59,616 nucleotides of DNA from Streptomyces spiralis (GCF_014654675.1 NZ_BNBC01000052.1:1-59616); one strand, 5' to 3'; positions 33,677 to 46,738 are shown, counted from the first letter of the stretch. Notes: generated by a model not told the origin, from the sequence alone. Program-made: numbers and translations.

Positions 33677-33717
33677 TCGTCCGCTATGCGGGCTGCGTCT
33701 GTCACCCGTTCTGCTGA
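33670..33717 (+). CDS. Cys-rich leader peptide upstream of cysteine dioxygenase
   Basis: The 15-residue frame MDLVRYAGCVCHPFC has Cys at positions 9, 11 and 15, the last just before the stop. GGAGGG lies five bases before the ATG. In-frame GTG codons at 33646 and 33631 would give longer forms beginning VRLWRRVH or VTDTDVRLWRRVH. Small peptides of this type, ending in Cys after a VDL/MDL-V/L-R core, are known to me as putative leader peptides before sulfur and cysteine genes in actinobacteria. Cysteine-responsive attenuation by such peptides has been shown in mycobacteria. Position 105 bases ahead of a cysteine-consuming operon fits a cysteine sensor. Expression is not demonstrated here. Confidence 0.7.
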   Translation: MDLVRYAGCVCHPFC

Positions 33718-33821
33718 ACTCGCATCCCCCTTCCCGCGCGCGCCGCTCATGTGCCTTCCGCGCTCCTGTGAGCCTCCGTGCCGTCGCGCGCCTTCCGCGA
33801 ACGCTCTTCAGGACGGTGTAC

Positions 33822-34406
33822 GTGTCTGTCTTCTCCTCCGCATCCACATCCGCACCCGCTTCCGCCGCCACCGCCACGACGTCCACGACTGCTTCGGCTG
33901 CTTCCGCTTCTCGGCAGCCCACCCAGGCGGAGCTCCTCGACTTCGCGCGGCGAGTGGCCGCCGACGCCGAGCTGATCGCCTCCCTGCCGCTCGACCCCGA
34001 GGGCCGCACCTGGGTGCGGCTGGAGGGGCCGGCGGGCAGCGAGGCCTGGCTGATCGGCTGGCCGCCCGGCACCGGCACCGGCTGGCACGACCACGCCGAC
34101 TCGGTCGGTGCGTTCGTCACCGCCGCCGGTGAGCTGACGGAGAACTCCCTCGCCGCCCGGCTGCCCACCGACGGCTGGAAGACCCTGGAACTCACCGACG
34201 ACGTGGACCGCGAGCGACGGCTCCCGGCAGGCAGGGGCCGCTCCTTCGGCCGCCACCACGTCCACGAGGTGCTCAACGGGTCCACCGAACGGCACGCGAT
34301 CTCCGTGCACGCCTACTACCCACCGCTGCCGCGGATCCGCCGCTACAGCCGCTCCGGCCAGACGCTGCGCCTGGAGCAGATCGAACGCCCGGAGGACTGG
34401 CAGTGA
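33822..34406 (+). CDS. Cysteine dioxygenase, bacterial type
   Basis: The enzyme oxidises L-cysteine to cysteine sulfinate with a mononuclear iron. The 194-residue cupin has ligands His89 and His91 (GWHDHADS) and a third likely in GRHHVHEVLN (His145 or His148). The Tyr of SVHAYYPPL corresponds to the active-site Tyr. The position of the mammalian cross-link Cys is Gly96, as in most bacterial forms. The first 30 residues are a Ser/Thr/Ala tract that looks disordered. GTG 33822 has AGGA eight bases upstream. GTG 33816 is closer and less likely. The stop overlaps the rhodanese start (GTGA). Confidence 0.88.
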   Translation: MSVFSSASTSAPASAATATTSTTASAASASRQPTQAELLDFARRVAADAELIASLPLDPEGRTWVRLEGPAGSEAWLIGWPPGTGTGWHDHADSVGAFVTAAGELTENSLAARLPTDGWKTLELTDDVDRERRLPAGRGRSFGRHHVHEVLNGSTERHAISVHAYYPPLPRIRRYSRSGQTLRLEQIERPEDWQ

Positions 34407-34434
34407 GCGGAACCGGAGGAGCGGCAGTGAGCGG
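34390..34434 (+). repeat. Duplicated ribosome-site/start segment at rhodanese 5' end
   Basis: CCGGAGGACTGGCAGTGAGC at 34390 is repeated 24 bases on at 34414 with one base changed (GGAGGAGCGGCAGTGAGC). Each copy holds GGAGGA and an in-frame GTG start (34403 and 34427), giving two potential starts for one gene. Confidence 0.8.
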
Positions 34435-34837
34435 CGCGGGTGAACGGCCGGTCGGGATCGACGAGTTGCTCGAGCGGGTGCGCCGGGGCTATGAGCGCGT
34501 CGAACCGCGGGAGGCGTATGCGGCGGCCCGGGCCGGCGAGGCCCTGCTGGTGGACATCCGCTACGCCGCGCTGCGCGAGCGGGACGGACTGATCCCGGGC
34601 GCCCTCGTCGTCGAGCGCAACGAACTCGAGTGGCGGCTCGATCCCCAGGGCAGCCACCGCCTCCCCGAGGCCACCGGCCACCATCTGCGCTTCGTGGTCG
34701 TCTGCAACGAGGGCTACGCATCGAGTCTGGCGGCCGCGTCCCTGCACCAGCTGGGCCTGCGCCGGGCGACCGACCTGGTCGGCGGTTTCCAGTCCTGGCG
34801 GGCGGCCGGGCTGCCGGTGACGGCGTGGGAGCCGTAG
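34403..34837 (+). CDS. Rhodanese-like sulfurtransferase
   Basis: The single-domain rhodanese has its nucleophile Cys101 in VVVCNEGYASSLAA. The loop CNEGYAS gives the six-residue active site of sulfur-transferring types. Flanking features are LLVDIRYAALRERDGLIPGALVVERNELEWRLD and DLVGGFQSWRAAGLPV. GTG 34403 gives 144 residues and overlaps the dioxygenase stop. GTG 34427, with its own GGAGGAG, gives 136 residues. With the dioxygenase and the Cys leader it forms a proposed sulfur amino acid catabolic unit. The acceptor of its sulfur is unknown. It converges on recX with 8 bases between stops. Confidence 0.9.
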   Translation: MSGTGGAAVSGAGERPVGIDELLERVRRGYERVEPREAYAAARAGEALLVDIRYAALRERDGLIPGALVVERNELEWRLDPQGSHRLPEATGHHLRFVVVCNEGYASSLAAASLHQLGLRRATDLVGGFQSWRAAGLPVTAWEP

Positions 34838-34845
34838 CCGCTGTC

Positions 34846-35661
34846 TCAGTACTCCTCGTCGGCGAGGAACTCCGTGTCCTCGCCCTCGTCCTCCAGCGCC
34901 TCTCGGACCACCCGCAGGGCCAGTCCCTGGGAGTAGCCCTTGCGGGCGAGCATGCCGGCCAGGCGGCGCAGCCGCTTGTCGCGGTCCAGACCCCGGGTGG
35001 AGCGCAGCTTGCGGGCGACGAGCTCGCGGGCGGTGGCCTCCTCCTGCTCGCTGTCGAGCCGGCCGACGGCCTCGTCGATCAGCGTGGCGTCGACGCCCTT
35101 GGTGCGCAGTTCCTGGGCGAGCGCCCGGCGGGCCAGTCCGCGCCCGTGGTGCCGGGACTCCACCCACGCGTCCGCGAACGCGCTGTCGTCGATCAGCCCG
35201 ACCTCCTCGAACCGGGACAGCACCTGCTCCGCCGCCTCGTCCGGGATCTCCCGCTTGCGCAGGGCGTCCGCGAGCTGCTTACGGGTGCGCGGGGTCCCGG
35301 TGAGCAGGCGCAGACAGATCGCTCGCGCCCGCTCCACCGGGTCCCCCGGAGACTCCCCCTGCTCCTCGGCCCTCGACAAGGAAGAGGTGTCCCCGTCCGC
35401 CACGGCCGTCGCCTCGCCGAAGCCCCGCCGGCGACGTCCGCGCCCGCCGCGCGGCCCGCCGTCACGCGAGCCGTCCTGGCGTGAGCCACCACCCGCACGA
35501 GAGCCCGTCGTGGCGCCGTGCGGCCGGTACGCGTCGTCGTCCCCGTCCGCACCGAAACCGTCGGCGCCCGTACCGGGCCGGTTCCCGGTGCCCCTCCCCC
35601 GTGGGGCACCGGAAGCGGTGTGTCCGTACTCGTACTCGGCCCAGTCGGTTCGTCGTGTCAC
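34846..35661 (-). CDS. recX: RecX, regulator of RecA
   Basis: RecX caps and destabilises RecA filaments, limiting recombination and SOS induction. The 271-residue protein has an unusual 105-residue low-complexity N-terminus, rich in Gly, Arg and Asp. The three-repeat RecX core follows, with ARAICLRLLTGTPRTRKQLADALRKREIP, FADAWVESRHHGRGLARRALAQELRTKGV and ARKLRSTRGLDRDKRLRRLAGMLARKGY. The GTG at 35661 comes 3 bases after the recA stop, so the genes are co-transcribed and translationally close. Confidence 0.93.
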   Translation of the reverse strand: MTRRTDWAEYEYGHTASGAPRGRGTGNRPGTGADGFGADGDDDAYRPHGATTGSRAGGGSRQDGSRDGGPRGGRGRRRRGFGEATAVADGDTSSLSRAEEQGESPGDPVERARAICLRLLTGTPRTRKQLADALRKREIPDEAAEQVLSRFEEVGLIDDSAFADAWVESRHHGRGLARRALAQELRTKGVDATLIDEAVGRLDSEQEEATARELVARKLRSTRGLDRDKRLRRLAGMLARKGYSQGLALRVVREALEDEGEDTEFLADEEY

Positions 35662-35664
35662 GGG

Positions 35665-36792
35665 TCAGCTCTTGGCCGCGGCGGCCTTGGCCTTGGTGGC
35701 CTTGGCGGCCGCGGGGGCGGGCACCGTCTTGGCCGCGTCGCCAGGGGCGGCGGAGACCGCCGCGTCCGCGCCCGGCTCGGCGGTCGGTTCCTCCGGCCGC
35801 ACTCCGACGCCCAGCTTCTCCTTGATCTTCTTCTCGATCTCGTTGGCCAGGTCGGGGTTGTCCTTGAGGAAGTTGCGCGCGTTCTCCTTGCCCTGGCCGA
35901 GCTGGTCGCCCTCGTAGGTGTACCAGGCACCGGCCTTGCGGACGAAGCCGTGCTCCACGCCCATGTCGATCAGGCCGCCCTCGCGGCTGATGCCCTGGCC
36001 GTAGAGGATGTCGAACTCGGCCTGCTTGAAGGGCGGAGCGACCTTGTTCTTGACGACCTTGCAGCGGGTGCGGTTGCCGACCGCCTCGGTGCCGTCCTTC
36101 AGGGTCTCGATACGGCGGATGTCGATGCGCACGGAGGCGTAGAACTTCAGCGCCCGGCCACCGGTCGTGGTCTCCGGGGAGCCGAACATCACACCGATCT
36201 TCTCGCGCAGCTGGTTGATGAAGATCGCGGTGGTCTTCGACTGGTTGAGCGCGCTGGTGATCTTACGCAGGGCCTGGCTCATCAGGCGGGCCTGCAGACC
36301 CACGTGCGAGTCGCCCATCTCGCCCTCGATCTCCGCGCGCGGGACGAGCGCGGCCACCGAGTCGATGACGATGAGGTCCAGGGCACCGGAGCGGACCAGC
36401 ATGTCCACGATCTCCAGCGCCTGCTCGCCGTTGTCCGGCTGGGAGAGGATCAGGTTGTCGATGTCGACACCGAGCTTGCGCGCGTACTCGGGGTCGAGGG
36501 CGTGCTCGGCGTCCACGAAGGCCACCTGACCGCCGGCCTTCTGCGCGTTCGCCACGGCGTGCAGGGTCAGGGTCGTCTTGCCGGAGGACTCCGGGCCGTA
36601 GATCTCCACGACACGGCCGCGCGGCAGGCCGCCGACGCCGAGGGCCACGTCGAGCGCGGTCGACCCGGTCGGGATGACCTCGATGGGCTCCTTCGACCGC
36701 TCGCCCATGCGCATGACCGCGCCCTTGCCGAATTGCCGTTCAATCTGTGCGAGCGCGGCATCGAGAGCCTTCTCGCGGTCGGTTCCTGCCAT
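35665..36792 (-). CDS. recA: RecA recombinase
   Basis: RecA forms filaments on single-stranded DNA, drives strand exchange and triggers LexA cleavage. The 375-residue protein has Walker A GPESSGKTT, catalytic Glu of VAFVDAEHALDP, Walker B LIVIDSVAALVP, loop L1 GDSHVGLQARLMSQALRKI and L2 INQLREKIGVMFGSPETTTGG. The C-terminus ends in an Ala/Lys tail (KATKAKAAAAKS), a Streptomyces feature. ATG 36792 opens MAGTDREKALDAALAQIERQFGKG. An SOS box lies 165 bases upstream at 36957-36970, so LexA, also in this window, should regulate it. Confidence 0.98.
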   Translation of the reverse strand: MAGTDREKALDAALAQIERQFGKGAVMRMGERSKEPIEVIPTGSTALDVALGVGGLPRGRVVEIYGPESSGKTTLTLHAVANAQKAGGQVAFVDAEHALDPEYARKLGVDIDNLILSQPDNGEQALEIVDMLVRSGALDLIVIDSVAALVPRAEIEGEMGDSHVGLQARLMSQALRKITSALNQSKTTAIFINQLREKIGVMFGSPETTTGGRALKFYASVRIDIRRIETLKDGTEAVGNRTRCKVVKNKVAPPFKQAEFDILYGQGISREGGLIDMGVEHGFVRKAGAWYTYEGDQLGQGKENARNFLKDNPDLANEIEKKIKEKLGVGVRPEEPTAEPGADAAVSAAPGDAAKTVPAPAAAKATKAKAAAAKS

Positions 36793-37106
36793 GGGTTCCA
36801 CCCGGTTTGCTTGAGTCGATCGCTTCACGTCAAAGACGCTAACGCCTGCCACTGACAATGCGCCTCGACGCACGTCCGGCCTGTGGATAACCAGGGAACC
36901 TTCTACCCCATAACGGGGCGAAATCCCCTCCGTCGAGCTGCGCCGGAGTATCCATAAGAATGGATGTTCGATTTTCGTGTCAAGCTCGCCCGCACCCTCG
37001 GCGCGCCCCGGCCGCCCGCCGCTCGCCCCGCCTACTCCGGGCGCGGTAGACCGGATGCCTTCGACCGGACGACGACGGTCCACGGCGCCTTCGCGAGGCT
37101 TGCGCC
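36793..37106. promoter_or_regulatory. recA promoter region, divergent from membrane protein gene
   Basis: The 314-bp gap holds the recA leader and the SOS box. No other gene was found. The rightward gene starts at 37107, within sight of the same control region. Confidence 0.6.
36957..36970 (-). promoter_or_regulatory. SOS box of recA
   Basis: On the minus strand the site reads CGAACATCCATTCT. The core GAACATCCATTC is the form I recall for Streptomyces recA promoters. One arm is perfect, the other deviates from GTTCG, so LexA binding may be weaker than at lexA. Confidence 0.75.
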
Positions 37107-37898
37107 ATGGCAGTCTCCACGTTCCCACCGCGCCCGTCCGCCCTGTCCGCACACGCCCGCGCGCTGCGCCCCGCCGAGCGGCTGTGCCACGCCACCGGTC
37201 TGCTCCTCGTTCTGTCCGGCCTGGCGCACCTGATGGTGTTCGCGGTCGACGGCGGCCCCTGGGACGGGCCCGTCTCCTGGCGCAAGCCCGTCACGTTCGG
37301 GCTGTCCTTCGGCCTGACGCTGATCGCGCTCACCTGGGTCACGTCGTATCTGCGTGTCGGGGAGCGGCTGCGCACGGCACTGCTCGTCGTCTTCGCCGCC
37401 GACTGCGTCGTCGAAGTGGGGGGCATCACGCTCCAGGCATGGCGCCGGGTGCCCTCGCACCTGAACATGGAGACGCCCTTCGACACGGCGGTGTCGATGG
37501 CGCTCGCGGTGGGCGGCGGGGTCCTCGTGGTGCTTCTGACCACGTTCGCGGTCGTGTCCTTCCGGCATCGGCCGACGGGTCCCGCCGGGATGCCGCTCGC
37601 GCTGCGCTCGGGGTTCGCGATCCTCCTGATCGCCCTCGCCTCGGGCGCAGCCATGATCGCTCGGGGTGTGGTGCTGACCCGGACCGGTCACCAGCAGGCG
37701 GCGTACCACTCGACGGCCCCGCTCAAGCCGCTGCACGGGGTGAGCCTGCACGCGGTGCTGGTCCTGCCCGCACTGGCCTGGCTGCTGTCCCGTACGTCCT
37801 TCGGCGAGCCGGCCCGCCGGCGGATCGTCACCGCCGCGGTCGCCGCCTACGCCGCCGCCGTCGTCGGCGCCGGGATCTGGGCAGCCCTCACCTACTGA
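37107..37898 (+). CDS. Conserved multipass membrane protein of unknown function
   Basis: I do not recognise a characterised family. The 263-residue protein has about seven hydrophobic helices. The first is CHATGLLLVLSGLAHLMVF and the last AAVAAYAAAVVGAGIWAAL. Conserved-looking polar positions in loops are SWRKPVTFGLSFG, GITLQAWRRVPSHLNMETPFD and PLKPLHGVSLHAV. The pair of His in the last segment, with RVPSHLN, might bind a ligand or metal, but that is speculation. ATG 37107 lies within 165-330 bases of the recA control region and is divergent from it. Confidence 0.8.
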   Translation: MAVSTFPPRPSALSAHARALRPAERLCHATGLLLVLSGLAHLMVFAVDGGPWDGPVSWRKPVTFGLSFGLTLIALTWVTSYLRVGERLRTALLVVFAADCVVEVGGITLQAWRRVPSHLNMETPFDTAVSMALAVGGGVLVVLLTTFAVVSFRHRPTGPAGMPLALRSGFAILLIALASGAAMIARGVVLTRTGHQQAAYHSTAPLKPLHGVSLHAVLVLPALAWLLSRTSFGEPARRRIVTAAVAAYAAAVVGAGIWAALTY

Positions 37899-37957
37899 AC
37901 TCCACCGAACTCGCGAACCACATGAAGCCCCCCCGACACCAAGTCCACCGGCCCCGG

Positions 37958-39286
37958 TCACTCCCCGGCGGGGCTCTCCCCGGCCACCACCGGCCCCCGC
38001 GACGCGTCCGCCGTCCCGGACACGTCCGGAGCTGCGGAGTCCGCCGTCCCGGCTTCCCCCGCCTCCGCCGGCCGGCTCCACAGCCGTCTCGCGCGCGTGA
38101 GCAGGCCCGGTGCCGTGACCCGGCCGCGGTGGCCGTGGACCCGGGGGTCGTCCGTGACGGCGTACCGCTTCACGTACGCCCCCAGGAACGCCTGCAGCGT
38201 GGCGACCGCGGGAATCGCGATCAGCGCGCCGACGGCGCCGAGCAGCGCGGTGCCCGCGATCACCGAACCGAAGGCGACCGCGGGGTGGATGTCGACGGTC
38301 TTCGAGGTCAGCTTGGGCTGCAGCACGTAGTTCTCGAACTGCTGGTAGATCACCACGAAACCCAGCACCCACACCGCGTACCACGGGTTGACCGTGAAGG
38401 CGATCAGCATCGGCAGGGCGCCCGCGAGATAGGTGCCGATGGTGGGGATGAACTGCGAGACCAGCCCCACCCACACGCCGAGCACGGGCGCGTACGGCAC
38501 GCCCAGGGCCTCCAGCAGGATGTAGTGGGCGATGCCGGAGATGAGCGCCATCAGACCGCGCGAGTACAGATAGCCACCGGTCTTGTCGACGGCGATCTCC
38601 CAGGCGCGCAGCACCTCGGCCTGGCGGGCGGGCGGCAGCACGGAGCATATGGCGCGGCGCAGCCGTGGCCCGTCGGCGGCGAAGTAGAACGAGAACAGCG
38701 CGACCGTCAGCAGCCGGAACAGGCCGCCGAGCACCTGCGCGGACACGTCGAGCACGCCCGCCGCGCTGTTCTGCGCGTACTTGCGCAGCCAGTCGGAGTG
38801 GAGCAGGCCCTCCTGGATGTCCACCCGTCTGAGGTCGGTGTGGAACGTGGCGTTGACCCAGTTGATGACGGAGTCGAGATAGTCCGGGAAGCCCTCGACC
38901 ATCTTGATGATCTGCCCGGCGAGCATCGAGCCGAGCAGGGTGACGAAGCCCGCCGTGGCGATCGCCAGGCCGAGGAAGACCAGGAAGGTCGCGAGGCCCC
39001 GGCGCATGCCGCGGGAGGCCATGCGGCTCACCGCGGGCTCGATGGCCAGGGCCAGGAAGAACGCGATGAGGATGTTGATCAGCAGGCCTGTGACCTGGTG
39101 GAAGGCCCAGCTGCCGAGCTGGAACGCGGCGATCAGCGCCAGCGCGAGCACCATCGCGCGCGGCAGCCAGCGCGGCATGCGGGCGCCCGGCCCGGCGGCG
39201 CCACCGGCCTGGGGCCGGGAAGGCGGCGTCGTACCGGTCGGGGGTGCGTGCTGGGCCGTCTGCCCGGACTCGTCAGTGGGTGCCAC
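37958..39286 (-). CDS. AI-2E family transporter (DUF20) membrane protein
   Basis: The 442-residue protein belongs to the widespread AI-2E/PerM family, some of which export signals or Na+/Li+. Helices begin with RAMVLALALIAAFQLGSWAF and NILIAFFLALAIEPAVSRMA. The conserved cytoplasmic and re-entrant regions are present as GGYLYSRGLMALISGIAHYI, FIPTIGTYLAGALPM and ENYVLQPKLTSKTVDIHP. Both ends are low-complexity and cytoplasmic. GTG 39286 has GGGAGA eight bases upstream. The substrate is unknown. It is downstream of DUF3046 on the same strand. Confidence 0.86.
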   Translation of the reverse strand: MAPTDESGQTAQHAPPTGTTPPSRPQAGGAAGPGARMPRWLPRAMVLALALIAAFQLGSWAFHQVTGLLINILIAFFLALAIEPAVSRMASRGMRRGLATFLVFLGLAIATAGFVTLLGSMLAGQIIKMVEGFPDYLDSVINWVNATFHTDLRRVDIQEGLLHSDWLRKYAQNSAAGVLDVSAQVLGGLFRLLTVALFSFYFAADGPRLRRAICSVLPPARQAEVLRAWEIAVDKTGGYLYSRGLMALISGIAHYILLEALGVPYAPVLGVWVGLVSQFIPTIGTYLAGALPMLIAFTVNPWYAVWVLGFVVIYQQFENYVLQPKLTSKTVDIHPAVAFGSVIAGTALLGAVGALIAIPAVATLQAFLGAYVKRYAVTDDPRVHGHRGRVTAPGLLTRARRLWSRPAEAGEAGTADSAAPDVSGTADASRGPVVAGESPAGE

Positions 39287-39346
39287 GGTGCAAGTCTCCC
39301 GCACGCCACCGACAGTCCGGCACACTCCCGCGACCGAGGGACGCGG

Positions 39347-39541
39347 TCAGTGCCGCTCCCGCGGAACGTTCATGACCTGACAGACCACGCGCCATACGTC
39401 CTTGGCCTCCCAGCCGGCCGCCAGCGCCTCGTGCACCGTGCGCCCGCCGAGCTCCGACATCACGTGGTCACGCGCGAAGGTGTCGGCGTATCCGGCACCG
39501 AAGTGCTCCGCCATCCGCTCCCAGAAGACCGTCAACCGCAT
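39347..39541 (-). CDS. DUF3046 family small protein
   Basis: This 64-residue protein, MRLTVFWERMAEHFG at the start and VCQVMNVPRERH at the end, matches the actinobacterial DUF3046 family. It is soluble and helical, with GGRTVHEALAAGWEAKDVWR in the middle. In many actinobacteria the family sits close to recA-recX, as here about 3 kb away. The function is unknown. Start ATG 39541 is the only reasonable one. Confidence 0.88.
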   Translation of the reverse strand: MRLTVFWERMAEHFGAGYADTFARDHVMSELGGRTVHEALAAGWEAKDVWRVVCQVMNVPRERH

Positions 39542-39671
39542 GCCCCCCAGTATCCCGCCCCTGGGAGTGACCCCGAGCCGGCCAGGCGCTGCGCGCGCTC
39601 AGGCGTACAGCCGCCCCATCGGCTGACGGCGGGCACGCCGGGGACGGCACGCCCGGCAGTGGGCCCGCCTC

Positions 39672-39980
39672 TCACCCGCCCATGGCCCGCACCCCGGCCG
39701 TCACCAGCACGGCCGCCGCGACGACGAGCAGGAAGGGTGCTCGCAGGACCAGTGCCACGGCGGCGGCCGCGAGCCCGGCGGCCCGCGCGTCCAGGACGAG
39801 CGCGCGCCCGTCGGCGAACGTCTGCTGGGCGGTGAGGGCGGCGAGCAGCGCGACGGGAAGCAGCGCGGCGAGCCGCTTCACCAGCGGCCGTTCCAGGGCG
39901 CCCGCCGGAACGAGCAGCCCGGCCAGCTTGACGGCGTAGCAGCCGACGGCGGTCGCGGCGACCGCGATCCAGGTGTTCAA
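39672..39980 (-). CDS. AzlD, small subunit of branched-chain amino acid exporter
   Basis: The 102-residue membrane protein has four helices, with GCYAVKLAGLLVP and LPVALLAALTAQQTFADG typical of AzlD. It pairs with AzlC to export branched-chain amino acids or analogues. The TTG at 39980 overlaps the AzlC stop (TTGA) and has GAGGA upstream, so the two are translationally coupled. Confidence 0.88.
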   Translation of the reverse strand: MNTWIAVAATAVGCYAVKLAGLLVPAGALERPLVKRLAALLPVALLAALTAQQTFADGRALVLDARAAGLAAAAVALVLRAPFLLVVAAAVLVTAGVRAMGG

Positions 39981-40741
39981 CGCTCGTCGTCCTCTCGTGC
40001 GTCGGCACGGGCACCGCCCCTGCGGCGGCCCTCCAGGTACAGCACGGCCGGCGCGGCGAGCGCGGCCGCCAGGACCGGCACCCCGGCGGGGAGCACGGGA
40101 AGCAGACCGAGTCCGAGGAGCACGGCGAGACCGGCGACGGCCCGCTCGGTGGCGGTCTTCAGCATGGGGGCGAGCAGCGCGAGGAACACGGCGGGACCGG
40201 CCGCGTCCAGGCCCCAGGCGTCGGTGTCCCCGATGGCCTTGGCGCCCAGCGCGCCGAGCAGCGTGGTGAGGTTCCACAGGACGTACAGGGTGGCCCCGGT
40301 GACGGTGAAGCCGATGCGCGCGCTGCGGCGCGTGGGCTGGGCGAGGGTCACCGCGGTGGTCTCGTCGATGACCCACTGCGCGGCCAGCGGCCGCAGCCCG
40401 CGCGGGAGGGCCAGCAGCTGGGACAGGCGCAGTCCGTAGAACGCGTTGCGCACTCCCAGGAAGAAGGCGCCGGCGGCCGCCGTGAAGGGGTTGCCCCCGG
40501 CCGCGAGGGCCCCGACGAGGGCGAACTGCGAGGCGCCGGTGAACACCAGCAGGCTGAGCGCGCAGGTCTGGAGCAGCGTCAGTCCGCTGCCCGCCGAGGT
40601 CACCCCGAAGGCGAACCCGGACAGTCCTACGGCGACTCCGACCCCGAGGGCGTCCCGGACGACGTCGGCGTCCGGTTTTCCGCCGTCGTCCTCTCCCGCG
40701 CCGCCGGCGCGTATGTCTGCGAGAGCTGTCTCTTCTGCCAC
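39977..40741 (-). CDS. AzlC, large subunit of branched-chain amino acid exporter
   Basis: The 254-residue protein contains the AzlC core: GVAVGLSGFAFGVTSAGSGLTLLQTCALSLLVFTGASQFALVG, then RNAFYGLRLSQLL and QWVIDETTAV. It has about seven membrane helices. The GTG at 40741 gives a 30-residue hydrophilic N-terminus and makes the gene overlap the AraC-type regulator by 115 bases. Shorter starts would remove this overlap but lack a good site. The substrate may be a branched-chain amino acid; the AraC regulator upstream probably controls it. Confidence 0.86.
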   Translation of the reverse strand: MAEETALADIRAGGAGEDDGGKPDADVVRDALGVGVAVGLSGFAFGVTSAGSGLTLLQTCALSLLVFTGASQFALVGALAAGGNPFTAAAGAFFLGVRNAFYGLRLSQLLALPRGLRPLAAQWVIDETTAVTLAQPTRRSARIGFTVTGATLYVLWNLTTLLGALGAKAIGDTDAWGLDAAGPAVFLALLAPMLKTATERAVAGLAVLLGLGLLPVLPAGVPVLAAALAAPAVLYLEGRRRGGARADAREDDER

Positions 40742-41610
40742 GTCCCGGACGGTAGGAGCAGCCGGGGCCGCGCGTCTTGTACGTTCTTGCGCTCGCGCTG
40801 GTAGGCGCCCGGGGGCACGCCCACGATCCGGGAGAAGTGGCGGCTGAGGTGCGACTGGTCGGTGAACCCCACGTCCGCGGCGGCCTGAGCCGGTGCGGTG
40901 CCCGCGTCCAGCAGCCGCCTGGCCCGCCGCACCCGGGCGTCGGTCAGCCAGGTGTGCGGCGGCATCCCGTAGACCTGCCGGAAGGCCCGCAGCAGGGCGA
41001 ACGGGCTCGTCCCGAGGTCGGCCGCGAGCCTTTCCAGGGTCGGCGGCTCGGCCATGCGCTCCTCCAGCACGGCACGCGCGCGTGCCGCGATCCGGGCGCC
41101 CGCCGTGCGCACCTGCCGCTGCGGGAGCATCCCGCCGTTCAGCCGCAGCAGCCGTGTCACGGCGACCCGCAGCAGGGTGTCGGCGGCCAGCGCGTTGCCC
41201 TCGTCGGCGGCGCGCAGCACCTGGTGGACGAGTCCGACGGCGTACGGGTCCTCGAGTACCGGGCTCACGAACCCCGGTGTCCCACGGATCCCCGTGGTGT
41301 CCGCGGCGATCTCGGCCACCAGTTCGGGTGCCGGGTACACCGCCCCGTACCGCCACCCTTCGGGAACCCCCGCCCGTCCCGTGTGCGGGGTGTCGGGATT
41401 GACCAGGGCGAGGGCCCCGGGCCCCGCGTACTGGTCGGCACCGCGGTGGTGGAAGACCTCCACGCCCTCGGCGATGGCGGCGATCACGAAGTGCTCGTGG
41501 GTGTGCCGCACGAACTCCTTGCGGACATACCGGGCCCGCAGCAGATCGACACCGGGCAGCTCCTCGTACTGCCAGTGCCGTGCCCGCTCCTCGCCCGATC
41601 CCGCCGCCAT
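40627..41610 (-). CDS. AraC-family transcriptional regulator
   Basis: The 327-residue regulator has an N-terminal cupin-like sensing domain (VRHTHEHFVIAAIAEGVEVFHHRG, GPGALALVNPDTPHTG). The two C-terminal helix-turn-helix units follow: LERLAADLGTSPFALLRAFRQVYGMPPHTWL and AAADVGFTDQSHLSRHFSRIVGVPPGAYQRE. A 55-residue tail after the last helix is atypical; its last 37 codons overlap azlC in another frame. ATG 41610 has GGAGA seven bases upstream. This AraC subtype often precedes azlCD. The ligand may be the exported amino acid. Confidence 0.88.
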   Translation of the reverse strand: MAAGSGEERARHWQYEELPGVDLLRARYVRKEFVRHTHEHFVIAAIAEGVEVFHHRGADQYAGPGALALVNPDTPHTGRAGVPEGWRYGAVYPAPELVAEIAADTTGIRGTPGFVSPVLEDPYAVGLVHQVLRAADEGNALAADTLLRVAVTRLLRLNGGMLPQRQVRTAGARIAARARAVLEERMAEPPTLERLAADLGTSPFALLRAFRQVYGMPPHTWLTDARVRRARRLLDAGTAPAQAAADVGFTDQSHLSRHFSRIVGVPPGAYQRERKNVQDARPRLLLPSGTWQKRQLSQTYAPAARERTTAENRTPTSSGTPSGSESP

Positions 41611-41764
41611 ACGCCCATTCTCCGCGAGACCCGGGGTGGATCTTGCACGGACGCCGGTGCCGGAGGCCCGGCCCGCCGGCCGGGCACGCGGGACGGCCCG
41701 CCCCCGCCGAAGGTAAAGGCCCAGGTCAGCGCGTATTGTCAGTCGCTGGGTGCACGATGGACGC

Positions 41765-46738
<4,974 letters not shown>

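Larger units (their letters stand above)
33496..33821 (+). other. Leader region of the cysteine dioxygenase operon
   Basis: The 326-bp gap contains a small Cys-rich open frame (best start 33670, stop 33717) and a palindrome across its start codon. No classical terminator-antiterminator pair is obvious between 33718 and the dioxygenase start at 33822. Confidence 0.6.

Noticed and set aside
33718..33821. Classical terminator-antiterminator after the Cys leader peptide
   Set aside because: GCGCGC-rich stretches could pair in several ways but no clear exclusive hairpin pair with a terminator form was found.
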